DNA of 8,421 nucleotides from Azoarcus sp. (GCA_031282905.1 JAITCV010000165.1:1-8421), one strand, 5' to 3'; shown: positions 1 to 7,099, counted from the stretch's first letter. The notes: generated by a model from the sequence alone, not told the origin. Numbers and translations are program-made.

Positions 1-110
1 TAATCCGACATGGGTTCATCACCGGCGCAAAGCGCCGCTGTTGTTTGATTTGCTTGTGCTGCGCATCGTGGGGACGAATGTCGGATTACGCTACGCTTAT
101 CCAACCTACA
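1..110. repeat. Palindromic dispersed-type repeat, left arm cut by window start
   Basis: Bases 1-11 (TAATCCGACAT) are an exact inverted copy of 78-88 (ATGTCGGATTA). The right arm continues to about 110 as a sequence whose minus-strand reading begins GTAGGTTGGATAAGCG. From memory, near-identical strings are scattered in intergenic regions of many proteobacteria; this was not searched. The left arm presumably continues outside the window. Between the arms lies a 6-bp hairpin (23-28 with 32-37, AAA loop). I see no coding sequence here. It is probably a REP- or MITE-like element. The exact inverted arms are observed; the element identity is inference. Confidence 0.55.
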
Positions 111-127
111 AAACCGACCCCCGCCTT

Positions 128-261
128 GTCATTGCGGCAAATTGCGGCAAGACTTTCCTCCACTTTGGATTGCACCCAGACATTCATGAACGGAAAACAA
201 GTCATCGCCAAGCGAAAGCCGCCGGATGGGTTTGCCACGGGCCTGCGGCCCTCGCAATGAC
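128..261. repeat. 134-bp element bounded by 9-bp inverted repeats
   Basis: GTCATTGCG at 128-136 is matched by its reverse complement CGCAATGAC at 253-261, enclosing about 116 bp of non-coding sequence. Next to the right arm is a GGGCC-TGC-GGCCC hairpin (239-251). TCATTGCGAG-type ends are familiar to me from dispersed intergenic repeats in several bacterial groups, but the copy number in this genome cannot be judged from one window. It lies 17 bp from the palindromic element on its left, so the two together fill the gene-free stretch downstream of the acyl carrier protein gene. Confidence 0.45.
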
Positions 262-285
262 GAATGGAGCATTGCACGCATTCGT
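260..285. terminator. Possible hairpin just downstream of the acyl carrier protein gene
   Basis: A 7-bp perfect inverted repeat (260-266 with 279-285, 12-base loop) starts 4 bp after the stop codon of the minus-strand carrier protein gene. The position suits a transcript-end hairpin. The stem is AT-mixed, the loop is long and no T-run follows on the minus strand, so intrinsic termination is doubtful. Confidence 0.2.
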
Positions 286-289
286 GTGT

Positions 290-547
290 TCAATTCGCCC
301 TGGCCAGCTTGCCTTCCACGAAAGCGACCAGCGTCCCGACACTGGCGAAAGCCGAGCCATCGATTTCATCGTCATCGACGATGAAATCGAAGCGCTCTTC
401 GAGCAGGTTCAGCACCCCGACCACGGCCATTGAATCCAGTTCCGGCACGGCGCCCAAAAGCGGTGTATCGAGATCGAACGTCCGCGCGCGACCTCCAAGG
501 CCCAGGGCTTCATCGATGACCGCCAACACTTCCTGCTTGATATTCAA
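290..547 (-). CDS. Acyl carrier protein, exosortase-system-like
   Basis: A small acidic carrier protein, 85 aa from a TTG start. It carries an acyl or aminoacyl group on a 4'-phosphopantetheine arm in the cytosol. The attachment site is Ser39 in PELDSMAVV, the expected DS(L/M) motif before helix II. Helix I begins at NIKQEVLAVIDEAL, and helices II-III follow with a DDDEIDG segment. The combination of LGGR, DTPLLGAVPELDSMAVV and DDDEIDG resembles, from memory, the carrier proteins of exosortase/PEP-CTERM clusters rather than the fatty-acid AcpP. The frame is open upstream to ATG codons at 592 and 604. I prefer TTG 547 because GGAG lies 9 bases upstream, the protein then begins at helix I as in the family, and the ATG at 604 sits inside a likely -10 box. 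It follows frdA by at least 28 bp where frdB would be expected. Partner enzymes are not in the window, so the acyl substrate is unknown. Confidence 0.85.
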   Translation of the reverse strand: MNIKQEVLAVIDEALGLGGRARTFDLDTPLLGAVPELDSMAVVGVLNLLEERFDFIVDDDEIDGSAFASVGTLVAFVEGKLARAN

Positions 548-556
548 TTCGTCCGA

Positions 557-560
557 CTCC
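557..560 (-). promoter_or_regulatory. Ribosome binding site supporting the TTG start of the carrier protein
   Basis: GGAG on the minus strand, 9 bases before TTG 547. The alternative ATG codons at 592 and 604 have only weak GGCGG or GGGGCGG stretches at poor spacing. This site is the main local argument for the shorter protein. Confidence 0.4.
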
Positions 561-602
561 ACTTCATGACCATGGGTAATTCCGTTCAACATCGGTGCCG
601 CC

Positions 603-630
603 ATTATATATAGGCCGCCCCGTCCGTCAC
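603..630 (-). promoter_or_regulatory. Sigma-70-like promoter for the acyl carrier protein gene
   Basis: A perfect -10 hexamer TATAAT (608-603, minus strand) lies 16 bp downstream of GTGACG (630-625), which matches 4 of 6 positions of TTGACA. The pair starts 2 bp beyond the frdA stop codon. Transcription would begin near 596, giving a leader of about 49 bases to TTG 547. The last two bases of the -10 box are the A and T of the ATG at 604, which makes that ATG unlikely as a start if the promoter is real. The match is by eye. Confidence 0.5.
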
Positions 631-632
631 GG

Positions 633-2618
633 TCACTCTTCCAGGGCTTCGTCCAGGCGTTCGTTCCTGCCTTCGAATGCGGCGGGCAGTTTGTCGACGT
701 AGGGCATCAGGGCATTTTGCACCGCATGGCGGTTGCTGCCTTGCAGACGCGCGCGGATGGCGTCGACTTCGGCCTGGCGAAGCGCGGTGTCGGGGTGCTC
801 GATGTGGTTCCTGGTGCCGTAGCCGCGCCAGCCAGGGGGGAGTTCCATTTGCTGGACGTCGAGCGGCTCGTAGTCGAGCAGCGGCAGGCTGGCGTCATCG
901 TCTGGCCAAAAGGCCAGGGTGCGCTTCAGCCAGTCCTGGTCGTTGCGTTGCGGAAAATCCTCGCGGAAATGCGCGCCGCGGCTTTCCGTGCGCTCATATG
1001 CGCCATGGGCAATGGTGATCGCCAGTTTCAGCATGCCGCGCAAACGATAGGCGGCGACGAGTTCGGCGTTGGCGCCCCAGGTTTTGCTGGTGACGCCGAT
1101 GTCGCGGCTGCGTTGCAGCAGGCGTTGCAGTTTGCCGATGCCGGCTTGCAGGGCGTCGGCTTGGCGGAAGATGCCGACGTGCTGGGTCATGATGTCCTGC
1201 ATCTCGGAGATGAGCTTGAAGGCGTTTTCCTTGCCGGAGTGTCCCAGCAGTTCTTCCAGCCGTTTTTGTTCGCGGCGCACGAATTCTTCCGCCAGGGTAA
1301 GCGGCAGGTCGACATGGTTTTCCGCGCGGTCGCAGAAATCCGCGATGTATTCGCCGACGATCATCCCCGCAACCACGGTCTCGGCCACCGAGTTGCCGCC
1401 CAGGCGGTTGAAACCGTGCAAGTCCCAGCACGCCGCTTCGCCCGCCGCGAACAGCCCCGCCAGCCAGGGCGATTCTCCGGTGTGGCGAGTGCGCACGCCG
1501 CCCATGGTGTAATGCTGCGCGGGGCGTACGGGAATCCATTTTTCGGCGGGGTCGATGCCGAGGAAGCTTTCGCAGATTTCCTTGACCTCGCGCAGGTTGT
1601 GTTCGATGTGGCGACGCCCCAGCAAGGTGATGTCCAGCCACAGATGCGGCCCGAAACGCGAGTTCACGCCGTGCCCGGCGCGGATGTGTTCTTCCATGCG
1701 GCGGGAGACCACGTCGCGCGAAGCCAGTTCTTTCTTTTCCGGTTCGTAATCCGGCATGAAGCGCTGGCCGTGCGCGTCGCGCAGCAGGCCGCCGTCGCCA
1801 CGACAGCCTTCGGTGACGAGGATGCCTGCGGGAAAAATGCCAGTAGGATGAAACTGCACGGCTTCCATGTTGCCGAGCGCCGCCACGCCGGTTTCCAGCG
1901 CCAGGGCGTGGCCCCGGCCTTCGCAGATCACCGCGTTGGTGGTCACGCGGTAGAGCCGCCCCGCGCCGCCGGTGGCGAGCGCGGTCGCCCGGGCAAGATA
2001 GGCGGAGAGCTCGCCGGTCACCAGATCGCGCACGACCGCGCCGTAGCAGCGCACGCCGTCGTGAATGAGGGCGAGCGCTTCGCAGCGTTCGTGCACGGTC
2101 ACGCCCTGGCGGATCGCCTGGTCGCTGGTGGTAAACAACATGGCATGGCCGGTGCCGTCGGAGACGAAACAGGTGCGCCATTTCTTGGTGCCGCCGAAAT
2201 CGCGCTGGGCAATCAGGCCGTGGGCTTCGATGCGCTCGTTGATGGTGACTTTTTCTTCATTGATGATGACTTCGCGCTCACCGCCGCGCACCCGGCTCCA
2301 CGGCGTGCCCCAGGCCGCGAGTTCGCGTACCGCCTTGGGCGCGGTGTTGACGAACATCCGCGCCACGATCTGATCGGCGCCCCAGTCGGAGCCACGCACC
2401 GTATCTTCGAAGTGCACGTCTTCGTTGTCGCCGATGCCCTTGATCACGTTGGCGAGCGATGCTTGCATGCCGCCTTGCGCCGCGGCGGAATGCGAGCGTT
2501 TGGGCGGCACCAGCGACAACACAATGGCATCATGCCCGCGTCGGCGGGCGGAAATCGCCATGCGCAGCCCCGCCAGTCCGCCGCCAATGACCAGTACATC
2601 CGTCACCACTGTTTTCAT
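633..2618 (-). CDS. frdA: Fumarate reductase flavoprotein subunit (Wolinella-type QFR)
   Basis: The 661-aa catalytic subunit of quinol:fumarate reductase, which reduces fumarate to succinate at a covalently bound FAD on the cytoplasmic side of the membrane. The N-terminus has the dinucleotide motif GGGLAGL (12-18). RSHSAAAQGG contains His43, the FAD-linking histidine, at the same number as I recall for Wolinella succinogenes FrdA. Downstream are QFHPTGIFPAG and TEGCRGDGG in the substrate region, then HYTMGGVRT, GLFAAGEAACWD and HGFNRLGGNS. A C-terminal RTESRGAH segment is also typical. Length and sequence match epsilonproteobacterial FrdA closely along the whole chain. The ATG at 2618 overlaps the frdC stop (ATGA), implying translational coupling; a longer open frame upstream only reads through frdC. 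The usual next gene, frdB, is missing. Physiological direction cannot be read from sequence, so succinate oxidation is possible. Confidence 0.96.
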   Translation of the reverse strand: MKTVVTDVLVIGGGLAGLRMAISARRRGHDAIVLSLVPPKRSHSAAAQGGMQASLANVIKGIGDNEDVHFEDTVRGSDWGADQIVARMFVNTAPKAVRELAAWGTPWSRVRGGEREVIINEEKVTINERIEAHGLIAQRDFGGTKKWRTCFVSDGTGHAMLFTTSDQAIRQGVTVHERCEALALIHDGVRCYGAVVRDLVTGELSAYLARATALATGGAGRLYRVTTNAVICEGRGHALALETGVAALGNMEAVQFHPTGIFPAGILVTEGCRGDGGLLRDAHGQRFMPDYEPEKKELASRDVVSRRMEEHIRAGHGVNSRFGPHLWLDITLLGRRHIEHNLREVKEICESFLGIDPAEKWIPVRPAQHYTMGGVRTRHTGESPWLAGLFAAGEAACWDLHGFNRLGGNSVAETVVAGMIVGEYIADFCDRAENHVDLPLTLAEEFVRREQKRLEELLGHSGKENAFKLISEMQDIMTQHVGIFRQADALQAGIGKLQRLLQRSRDIGVTSKTWGANAELVAAYRLRGMLKLAITIAHGAYERTESRGAHFREDFPQRNDQDWLKRTLAFWPDDDASLPLLDYEPLDVQQMELPPGWRGYGTRNHIEHPDTALRQAEVDAIRARLQGSNRHAVQNALMPYVDKLPAAFEGRNERLDEALEE

Positions 2619-3373
2619 CGCCCGCCCTCCTGTTCCGGCGCGAGCCACGCGGGGGTATAGCGTTCGCCGTAATGCTCCCGGTGCTCGAAACCGATCTTCA
2701 TGTATGCCGCGAGCGTCGCCAGCCCCAGGACCAGGAAAAACGCGGTCAGGAACCACTTGAGCCGTCGCAGGACGGTGCGCGGCGCATCCACCCACCATTT
2801 GACCGCCAGCCGGTAAAGACCAATGCCGCCATGCAGTTCCACTGTCAGCAGCAAGACGAGGTAGAACGGCCACAGTCCGTCACTCCATATCCGGTCGGAC
2901 GAGGCATAGGGGCCGATGTCCTGCGGCCAGACCAGCATCTGGTAAAGATGGGCCGAGGCAAGGAAAAAGAGCAGGAAGCCGGTATATGCCTGCCAGGTCC
3001 ACAGCAGCGTGTCTCCATGGCGCATGGCGCGCGCGTGAGCGCGGATGAGCTTGTACTGGCGGTAACTGACCGGGAACTTGCGCAGCGCCAATCCGGCGTG
3101 AATGACGAAAACCAGGATGATCCCGGCAACGACGCCCGACACCAGCCGCGGATGGGATTCATCGAAGAAGAAATAGCCTTCGAACAGCTTGGTGATCATC
3201 CACATCGCATCGGCGCCGAACAGGATGGAGGCAACGAAGAACATGTGCCCCCACATGAAGAGCGCGAGAACAAGGCCGCTCAGGCTTTGCAGGATATCCA
3301 GGCGGGCGGGCCAACGGCTTTTTCCCGCGCCCTCGGCCAGACCGGCCTGGGTGATGAAGATTTCATGGGACAT
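2615..3373 (-). CDS. frdC: Fumarate reductase diheme cytochrome b subunit
   Basis: A 252-aa membrane anchor of the single-subunit, five-helix, diheme type (as in Wolinella). It binds quinol and two b hemes and passes electrons toward FrdB and FrdA. The four expected heme-ligand histidines are present: His43 (MWGHMFF), His92 (VIHAGL), His142 (SAHLYQM) and His181 (VELHGG). Glu65 (KLFEGY) and Glu179 (VELHG) match the Wolinella residues Glu66 and Glu180, assigned to menaquinol oxidation and the E-pathway. Five hydrophobic segments lie at roughly 30-55, 75-97, 125-147, 166-192 and 207-225. The ATG at 3373 is chosen because GAGG lies 6 bases upstream and MSHEIF suits the family; an in-frame TTG at 3406 would add 11 residues without benefit. 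The 3' end overlaps frdA by 4 bp, so the pair is almost certainly cotranscribed. Confidence 0.96.
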   Translation of the reverse strand: MSHEIFITQAGLAEGAGKSRWPARLDILQSLSGLVLALFMWGHMFFVASILFGADAMWMITKLFEGYFFFDESHPRLVSGVVAGIILVFVIHAGLALRKFPVSYRQYKLIRAHARAMRHGDTLLWTWQAYTGFLLFFLASAHLYQMLVWPQDIGPYASSDRIWSDGLWPFYLVLLLTVELHGGIGLYRLAVKWWVDAPRTVLRRLKWFLTAFFLVLGLATLAAYMKIGFEHREHYGERYTPAWLAPEQEGGR

Positions 3374-3379
3374 GCAAAG

Positions 3380-3383
3380 CCTC
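3380..3383 (-). promoter_or_regulatory. Ribosome binding site deciding the frdC start
   Basis: GAGG on the minus strand, 6 bases upstream of ATG 3373. It supports this start over the in-frame TTG at 3406. Confidence 0.55.
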
Positions 3384-3394
3384 GTGGTGAGATG

Positions 3395-3423
3395 AATATC
3401 TTGCAAAACGCGTGTCTGGTCGA
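3395..3423 (-). promoter_or_regulatory. Weak sigma-70-like promoter candidate before frdC
   Basis: In the 59-bp gap between pldA and frdC the minus strand has TCGACC (3423-3418), a 17-bp spacer and GATATT (3400-3395). Each hexamer matches consensus at 4 of 6 positions. It could let frdCA be expressed independently of maeB-pldA. Matches of this quality arise by chance. Confidence 0.25.
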
Positions 3424-3432
3424 AATGGCCAT

Positions 3433-4683
3433 TCAGCGCACGACCGACACGCCGATCCGGAACTGCGGCCGCCGCGACTCGTTGTATTCGAGCAGGGTCT
3501 GGCCGTAGCCATTGAAATATTGCAAATGAACGAAAGCGCCGACACCGGAGAAGATGCTGCGCCGCAAGGGATAGGAGAGATCGAACTGGGTGCTGCCCAC
3601 CCCGGCGGTGCCCCGGCGCAGGATGGCGGTCAACAGCCAGGCATCGTCACGCCCGAAGCGCAAACCCAACTGCCCATAGCCACGATAGCGGGTGATGTCG
3701 GGATTGTCTTCCTTGTCGAAATAGGTCAACACCTTGGGTTCGACGCCGATGTAGGTCAGACCGTCGCCGAGGTGGTAACGCAGGTCGGCGCGCACGAACA
3801 AGGTGTTGATGCTGCGCGAATCCGCACCGTCGCGCCCGTTGGATTCGTGTTCGTAGCCCGCGGCGAGCGCGAGCGAATCGCCCAGCACCGGGTTGGAGAG
3901 CTTCCACTGGTAATAGAGCGAGGGACGGAAACTGGTATCGCGGAAAGGTTTGGAGTCGGAGTCCAGATCCCACAGCGAGGTCTGGGTAAAGCCGAAATAA
4001 AGCCCGCGCACGAGCGGAAAATTTTCCGCGACCACGCCGCGATCGTCGAACAGGCGATAACGAAAACTGATCTGGTAACGCGCCGCGCGCGGTTGGTCGC
4101 CGCCCACGACGAAATACATCGGCTCGTGGAAACCCAGGGCGGTCGGTTCGACCACGGAATTTCCATGTGCCGGGAGAAGATCGCCCGGCGCGTCGATCCC
4201 GCTTGCCGCGTTTTCCGCCGCGGCCATTTCCGCCGCCGCGGCCGTATCCGCCGTCGGCACGTTGGCCTCGAAAATCAGCCGCGAGCGCTCATGTCCGGCA
4301 GGAAACAAGGTGGCAATCCCGAGCACCTCGGCGGGCCACTCTCCCAGATAGCGTTGTCGCCCGTGTCCGCCCTCCCCCACCGCCGCCAGCTCCAGGGCCA
4401 GCCGCTGACCGGCGGGCAACTCGATGAAGACCGGCAAACGGGCTGGCCAGACGCGCTTGCCGTCGTTCTCCCGCCCGTCCTTTCCTTTTCCCTTTTCGTC
4501 CGCGTCCATGTCCGCGTCGATGACCAGCAGTTCGAAACTTTGCCCCGGTTTTACCCGAGGATCGGGTGTCGCCAACAGCCAGGGTGAAACTTCCTGCGCG
4601 CGGCCGGGGATGGGCATGCACAGGAGCACCACGATCAACACCGCGCAATTCGGCACGAATCGCATGACCATGACGGATTTCAT
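3433..4683 (-). CDS. pldA: Outer membrane phospholipase A (OMPLA)
   Basis: A 416-aa precursor of the outer-membrane beta-barrel phospholipase that hydrolyses phospholipids misplaced in the outer leaflet. The C-terminal barrel (about 190-416) carries YFGFTQTSLWDL and, at 277-293, the active site: His279 and Ser281 in HESNGR and Asn293 in SRSIN. Their spacing (0, +2, +14) equals His142, Ser144 and Asn156 of E. coli PldA. Arg284 and Ser289 fall at the positions of its Arg147 and Ser152, the latter a calcium-site residue. A signal peptide is clear: hydrophobic 8-25, then GRA-QE, with cleavage after Ala29. Residues 30-190 form a large N-terminal extension relative to E. coli, with a charged low-complexity stretch (57-77) and an Ala-rich stretch (145-162). 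The start at 4683 is 12 bp after the maeB stop; ATG codons at 4671 and 4665 are alternatives. Dimerisation and calcium activation are expected from the family. Confidence 0.95.
   Translation of the reverse strand: MKSVMVMRFVPNCAVLIVVLLCMPIPGRAQEVSPWLLATPDPRVKPGQSFELLVIDADMDADEKGKGKDGRENDGKRVWPARLPVFIELPAGQRLALELAAVGEGGHGRQRYLGEWPAEVLGIATLFPAGHERSRLIFEANVPTADTAAAAEMAAAENAASGIDAPGDLLPAHGNSVVEPTALGFHEPMYFVVGGDQPRAARYQISFRYRLFDDRGVVAENFPLVRGLYFGFTQTSLWDLDSDSKPFRDTSFRPSLYYQWKLSNPVLGDSLALAAGYEHESNGRDGADSRSINTLFVRADLRYHLGDGLTYIGVEPKVLTYFDKEDNPDITRYRGYGQLGLRFGRDDAWLLTAILRRGTAGVGSTQFDLSYPLRRSIFSGVGAFVHLQYFNGYGQTLLEYNESRRPQFRIGVSVVR
4211..4256. repeat. GCC-rich imperfect repeat encoding the Ala-rich linker of PldA
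   Basis: Imperfect copies of TTCCGCCGCGGCC follow each other within the pldA coding sequence and encode the Ala/Glu/Met-rich stretch near residues 145-162. This looks like replication-slippage expansion within a linker. A second biased tract, pyrimidine-rich on the plus strand (about 4475-4500), encodes the Lys/Gly/Asp-rich stretch. Confidence 0.4.
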
Positions 4684-4695
4684 CCCCCCGCCGCT

Positions 4696-6987
4696 CTACT
4701 TGCCACACCGCAGACCGGCGGCATCGACCACCGCCAATGCGGTGATATTCACCAGCCGGCGCACGCTGGCCGATGAGGTCAGGATATGCACGGGTTTGGC
4801 CGCGCCGAGCAGGATGGGGCCGATCGACACGACCCCGCCGTTGGCCGAACGCAGCAGATTGAAGGAAATGTTGGCGGCATCCAGGTTGGGCATCACCAAC
4901 AGGTTGGCCTCGCCCCTGAGCAGGGAATCCGGGTGATGTTCCTGACGAACCTCGGGCCACATCGCGGCTTCGCCGACCATTTCGCCGTCACACTCGAGGC
5001 TGGGTTCGGTCTCGCGCAGGATGCGGCTGGCCTCGCGCATCTTGCGCGCGGAAGCCGAATGCGAACTGCCGAAGTTGGAATGCGACAACAGCGCCACGCG
5101 CGGTTCATGGCCGAAACGGCGCAATTCGTCCGCCGCCATCAGCGCGATGTCGGCAATTTCATCGGCATTGGGGCTGTCATTGACGTGGGTGTCGGTGATC
5201 GCCAGCAGGCGCTGCGGCAGCACCAGCAACTCCATGCTGGCGAATTGCTTGGCATCCGCTTGCAGGCCGATGACCTTGCGCACATGGCCGAGGTGGTATT
5301 CGTAAGTGCCGAAGGTGCCGCAGACCAGCGCATCGACATAGCCCTGGCGCAGGAGCAGCGCGCCGAGCAAGGTGGTGTCGCGCCGCACCTGCACCCGGGC
5401 GAGTTCGGGGGTCACGCCGTCGCGCGACTGCAACTGGTAATACAACTGCCACAATTCATCGTAACGCGGGTCTTCCTCGGGGTCGATGACGTCGAAATCA
5501 CGCCCGGAAACGAGGTTGAGGCCGATCTTCTTGATGCGCGCCTTGATGACGTTGGGACGGCCGATCAACACCGGGCGGGCCAGTTCCTCATCGACCGCCA
5601 CCCGCGCGGCATGCAGAACGCGCTCATCCTCGCCCTCGGCGTAGAGCACCCGCTTTTGTTCGAGCGCCACCTCGCGCGCGGCGGAGAACACCGGCTTCAT
5701 GACGATGCCGGATTGATAGACGAAGTTGCTCAGACTATCGGCATAAGCTTCGAGGTCGGCGATCGGGTGCAGGGCCACGCCCGAATCCATCGCCGCCTTC
5801 ACGACCGCCGGGGCGATGGTGACGATCAGCCTGGGGTCGAACGGCTTGGGGATGATGTAATCGGGGCCGAAGGAAAGCTCCGCACCGCCATAGGCCGAGG
5901 CCACCACATCGCTCTGCTCGGCTTGGGCGAGTTCGGCGATGGCCTGGACGCAGGCGAGTTTCATCTCTTCGTTGATCGTGGTCGCGCCGACATCGAGCGC
6001 GCCGCGAAAGATGAAAGGAAAACAAAGAACGTTATTGACCTGATTGGGAAAATCCGAACGCCCGGTGGCGACGATGCAATCCGGGCGCACCGCCTTGGCG
6101 TCGGCGGGCAGGATTTCGGGATTGGGATTGGCCAGCGCGAAGATCAGCGGCCGCTCCGCCATCCGCGCCACCATCTCGGGCTTGAGCACGCCCGCTTTCG
6201 ACAAGCCGAGGAACACATCCGCGCCGACGATGGCCTCCCCCAGAGTACGCGCGTCGGTCACCTGGGCATAGCGCGCCTTGGTCGGCTCCATCTCGATATC
6301 GCGTCCCTGATAGATCACCCCGCGCGAATCGCACACGAACACGTTTTCGCGCCTCAAGCCCAGGCTCACCATCAGGTCGAGGCACGCGATCGCCGCCGCG
6401 CCCGCGCCCGAACACACCAATTTGACCTGGCCGATTTCCTTGCCGACGACCTTGAGGCCATTGATCAGACCGGCGGACGAGATGATCGCGGTGCCATGTT
6501 GGTCATCGTGGAAAACAGGAATCTTCATGCGCTCGCGCAGCTTCTTCTCGATATAGAAGCATTCGGGCGCCTTGATGTCTTCAAGGTTGATTCCGCCCAG
6601 CGTCGGCTCCAGCGCGGCAATGATGTCGATCAGCTTGTCGGGGTCTTTTTCCGCCAGTTCGATATCGAACACGTCGATACCGGCAAATTTCTTGAACAGG
6701 CAGCCTTTGCCTTCCATCACCGGCTTGGCCGCGAGCGGGCCGATGTTGCCGAGACCCAGCACCGCGGTGCCGTTGGTGACCACCGCGACCAGATTGCTCC
6801 GGCTGGTCAGCTCGCGCGCCTGCTCCGCATCGATGACGATGGCGTCACACGCCGCCGCGACCCCCGGCGAATAGGCAAGCGCCAGATCGCGTTGATTGGT
6901 CAAGCTCTTGGTTGGCACGACTGAAATCTTCCCGCGCGTCGGCGCGCGATGATAATCAAGCGCCGCGGCGATGAAATCCTGATCCAT
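4696..6987 (-). CDS. maeB: NADP-dependent malic enzyme, hybrid with phosphotransacetylase-like domain
   Basis: A 763-aa cytosolic enzyme that oxidatively decarboxylates (S)-malate to pyruvate and CO2 with NADP+. The malic domain (about 1-425) has catalytic Tyr39 (AYSPGVA) and Lys94 (VMEGKGC). Metal-site acidic residues Glu136-Asp137 (NLEDIKAP) and Asp162 (HDDQHGT) are present. A nucleotide-binding GAGAAAIA loop lies near 195-205, followed by NQVNNVLCFPFIFRGALDVG. From about residue 430 to the end is a phosphotransacetylase-like domain that in MaeB proteins is regulatory and responds to acetyl-CoA. The length is close to the 759 aa of E. coli MaeB. The ATG at 6987 is chosen because AGAGGA lies 5 bases upstream and MDQDF aligns with the family N-terminus; an upstream ATG at 7050 would add 21 basic residues that are not conserved. 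It is first of a same-strand run with pldA and frdCA and may supply NADPH and pyruvate from the same C4 acids. Confidence 0.97.
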   Translation of the reverse strand: MDQDFIAAALDYHRAPTRGKISVVPTKSLTNQRDLALAYSPGVAAACDAIVIDAEQARELTSRSNLVAVVTNGTAVLGLGNIGPLAAKPVMEGKGCLFKKFAGIDVFDIELAEKDPDKLIDIIAALEPTLGGINLEDIKAPECFYIEKKLRERMKIPVFHDDQHGTAIISSAGLINGLKVVGKEIGQVKLVCSGAGAAAIACLDLMVSLGLRRENVFVCDSRGVIYQGRDIEMEPTKARYAQVTDARTLGEAIVGADVFLGLSKAGVLKPEMVARMAERPLIFALANPNPEILPADAKAVRPDCIVATGRSDFPNQVNNVLCFPFIFRGALDVGATTINEEMKLACVQAIAELAQAEQSDVVASAYGGAELSFGPDYIIPKPFDPRLIVTIAPAVVKAAMDSGVALHPIADLEAYADSLSNFVYQSGIVMKPVFSAAREVALEQKRVLYAEGEDERVLHAARVAVDEELARPVLIGRPNVIKARIKKIGLNLVSGRDFDVIDPEEDPRYDELWQLYYQLQSRDGVTPELARVQVRRDTTLLGALLLRQGYVDALVCGTFGTYEYHLGHVRKVIGLQADAKQFASMELLVLPQRLLAITDTHVNDSPNADEIADIALMAADELRRFGHEPRVALLSHSNFGSSHSASARKMREASRILRETEPSLECDGEMVGEAAMWPEVRQEHHPDSLLRGEANLLVMPNLDAANISFNLLRSANGGVVSIGPILLGAAKPVHILTSSASVRRLVNITALAVVDAAGLRCGK

Positions 6988-6992
6988 TTTCT

Positions 6993-6998
6993 TCCTCT
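6993..6998 (-). promoter_or_regulatory. Ribosome binding site deciding the maeB start
   Basis: AGAGGA on the minus strand with a 5-base spacer to ATG 6987. It decides against the in-frame ATG at 7050. Confidence 0.65.
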
Positions 6999-7093
6999 GG
7001 GACGGTTTGCCTTGCCCGCGAGCACCTTTTCCCATGACAAGGCCACCCACCGCGCCGGAAAACCGGCTTCACCGCAGCAAAGCGAAAACCGCC

Positions 7094-7099
7094 ATTTTA
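7094..7099 (-). promoter_or_regulatory. Candidate -10 element for maeB
   Basis: TAAAAT on the minus strand (5 of 6 matches to TATAAT). The region 17-18 bp upstream has no good -35 hexamer. Transcription would start near 7087, giving a leader of about 100 bases containing the hairpin at 7054-7067. Confidence 0.25.

Noticed and set aside
41..433. Plus-strand open frame at the left end
   Set aside because: It crosses both inverted-repeat elements and runs antisense into the carrier protein gene. No conserved motif or good ribosome binding site was found.
717..2660. Long plus-strand open frame opposite frdA
   Set aside because: It is the antisense shadow of a high-GC gene with strong codon bias. 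It has no recognisable domain, while the opposite strand encodes a full-length FrdA with all motifs.
3412..4587. Plus-strand open frame opposite pldA
   Set aside because: It is antisense to an intact signal-peptide-bearing PldA with a complete active site and has no recognisable motifs.
4786..6924. Long plus-strand open frame (712 codons) opposite maeB
   Set aside because: It is rich in His, Arg, Gln and Asp, as expected of a shadow frame, and shows no known domain. The minus strand encodes an intact MaeB.
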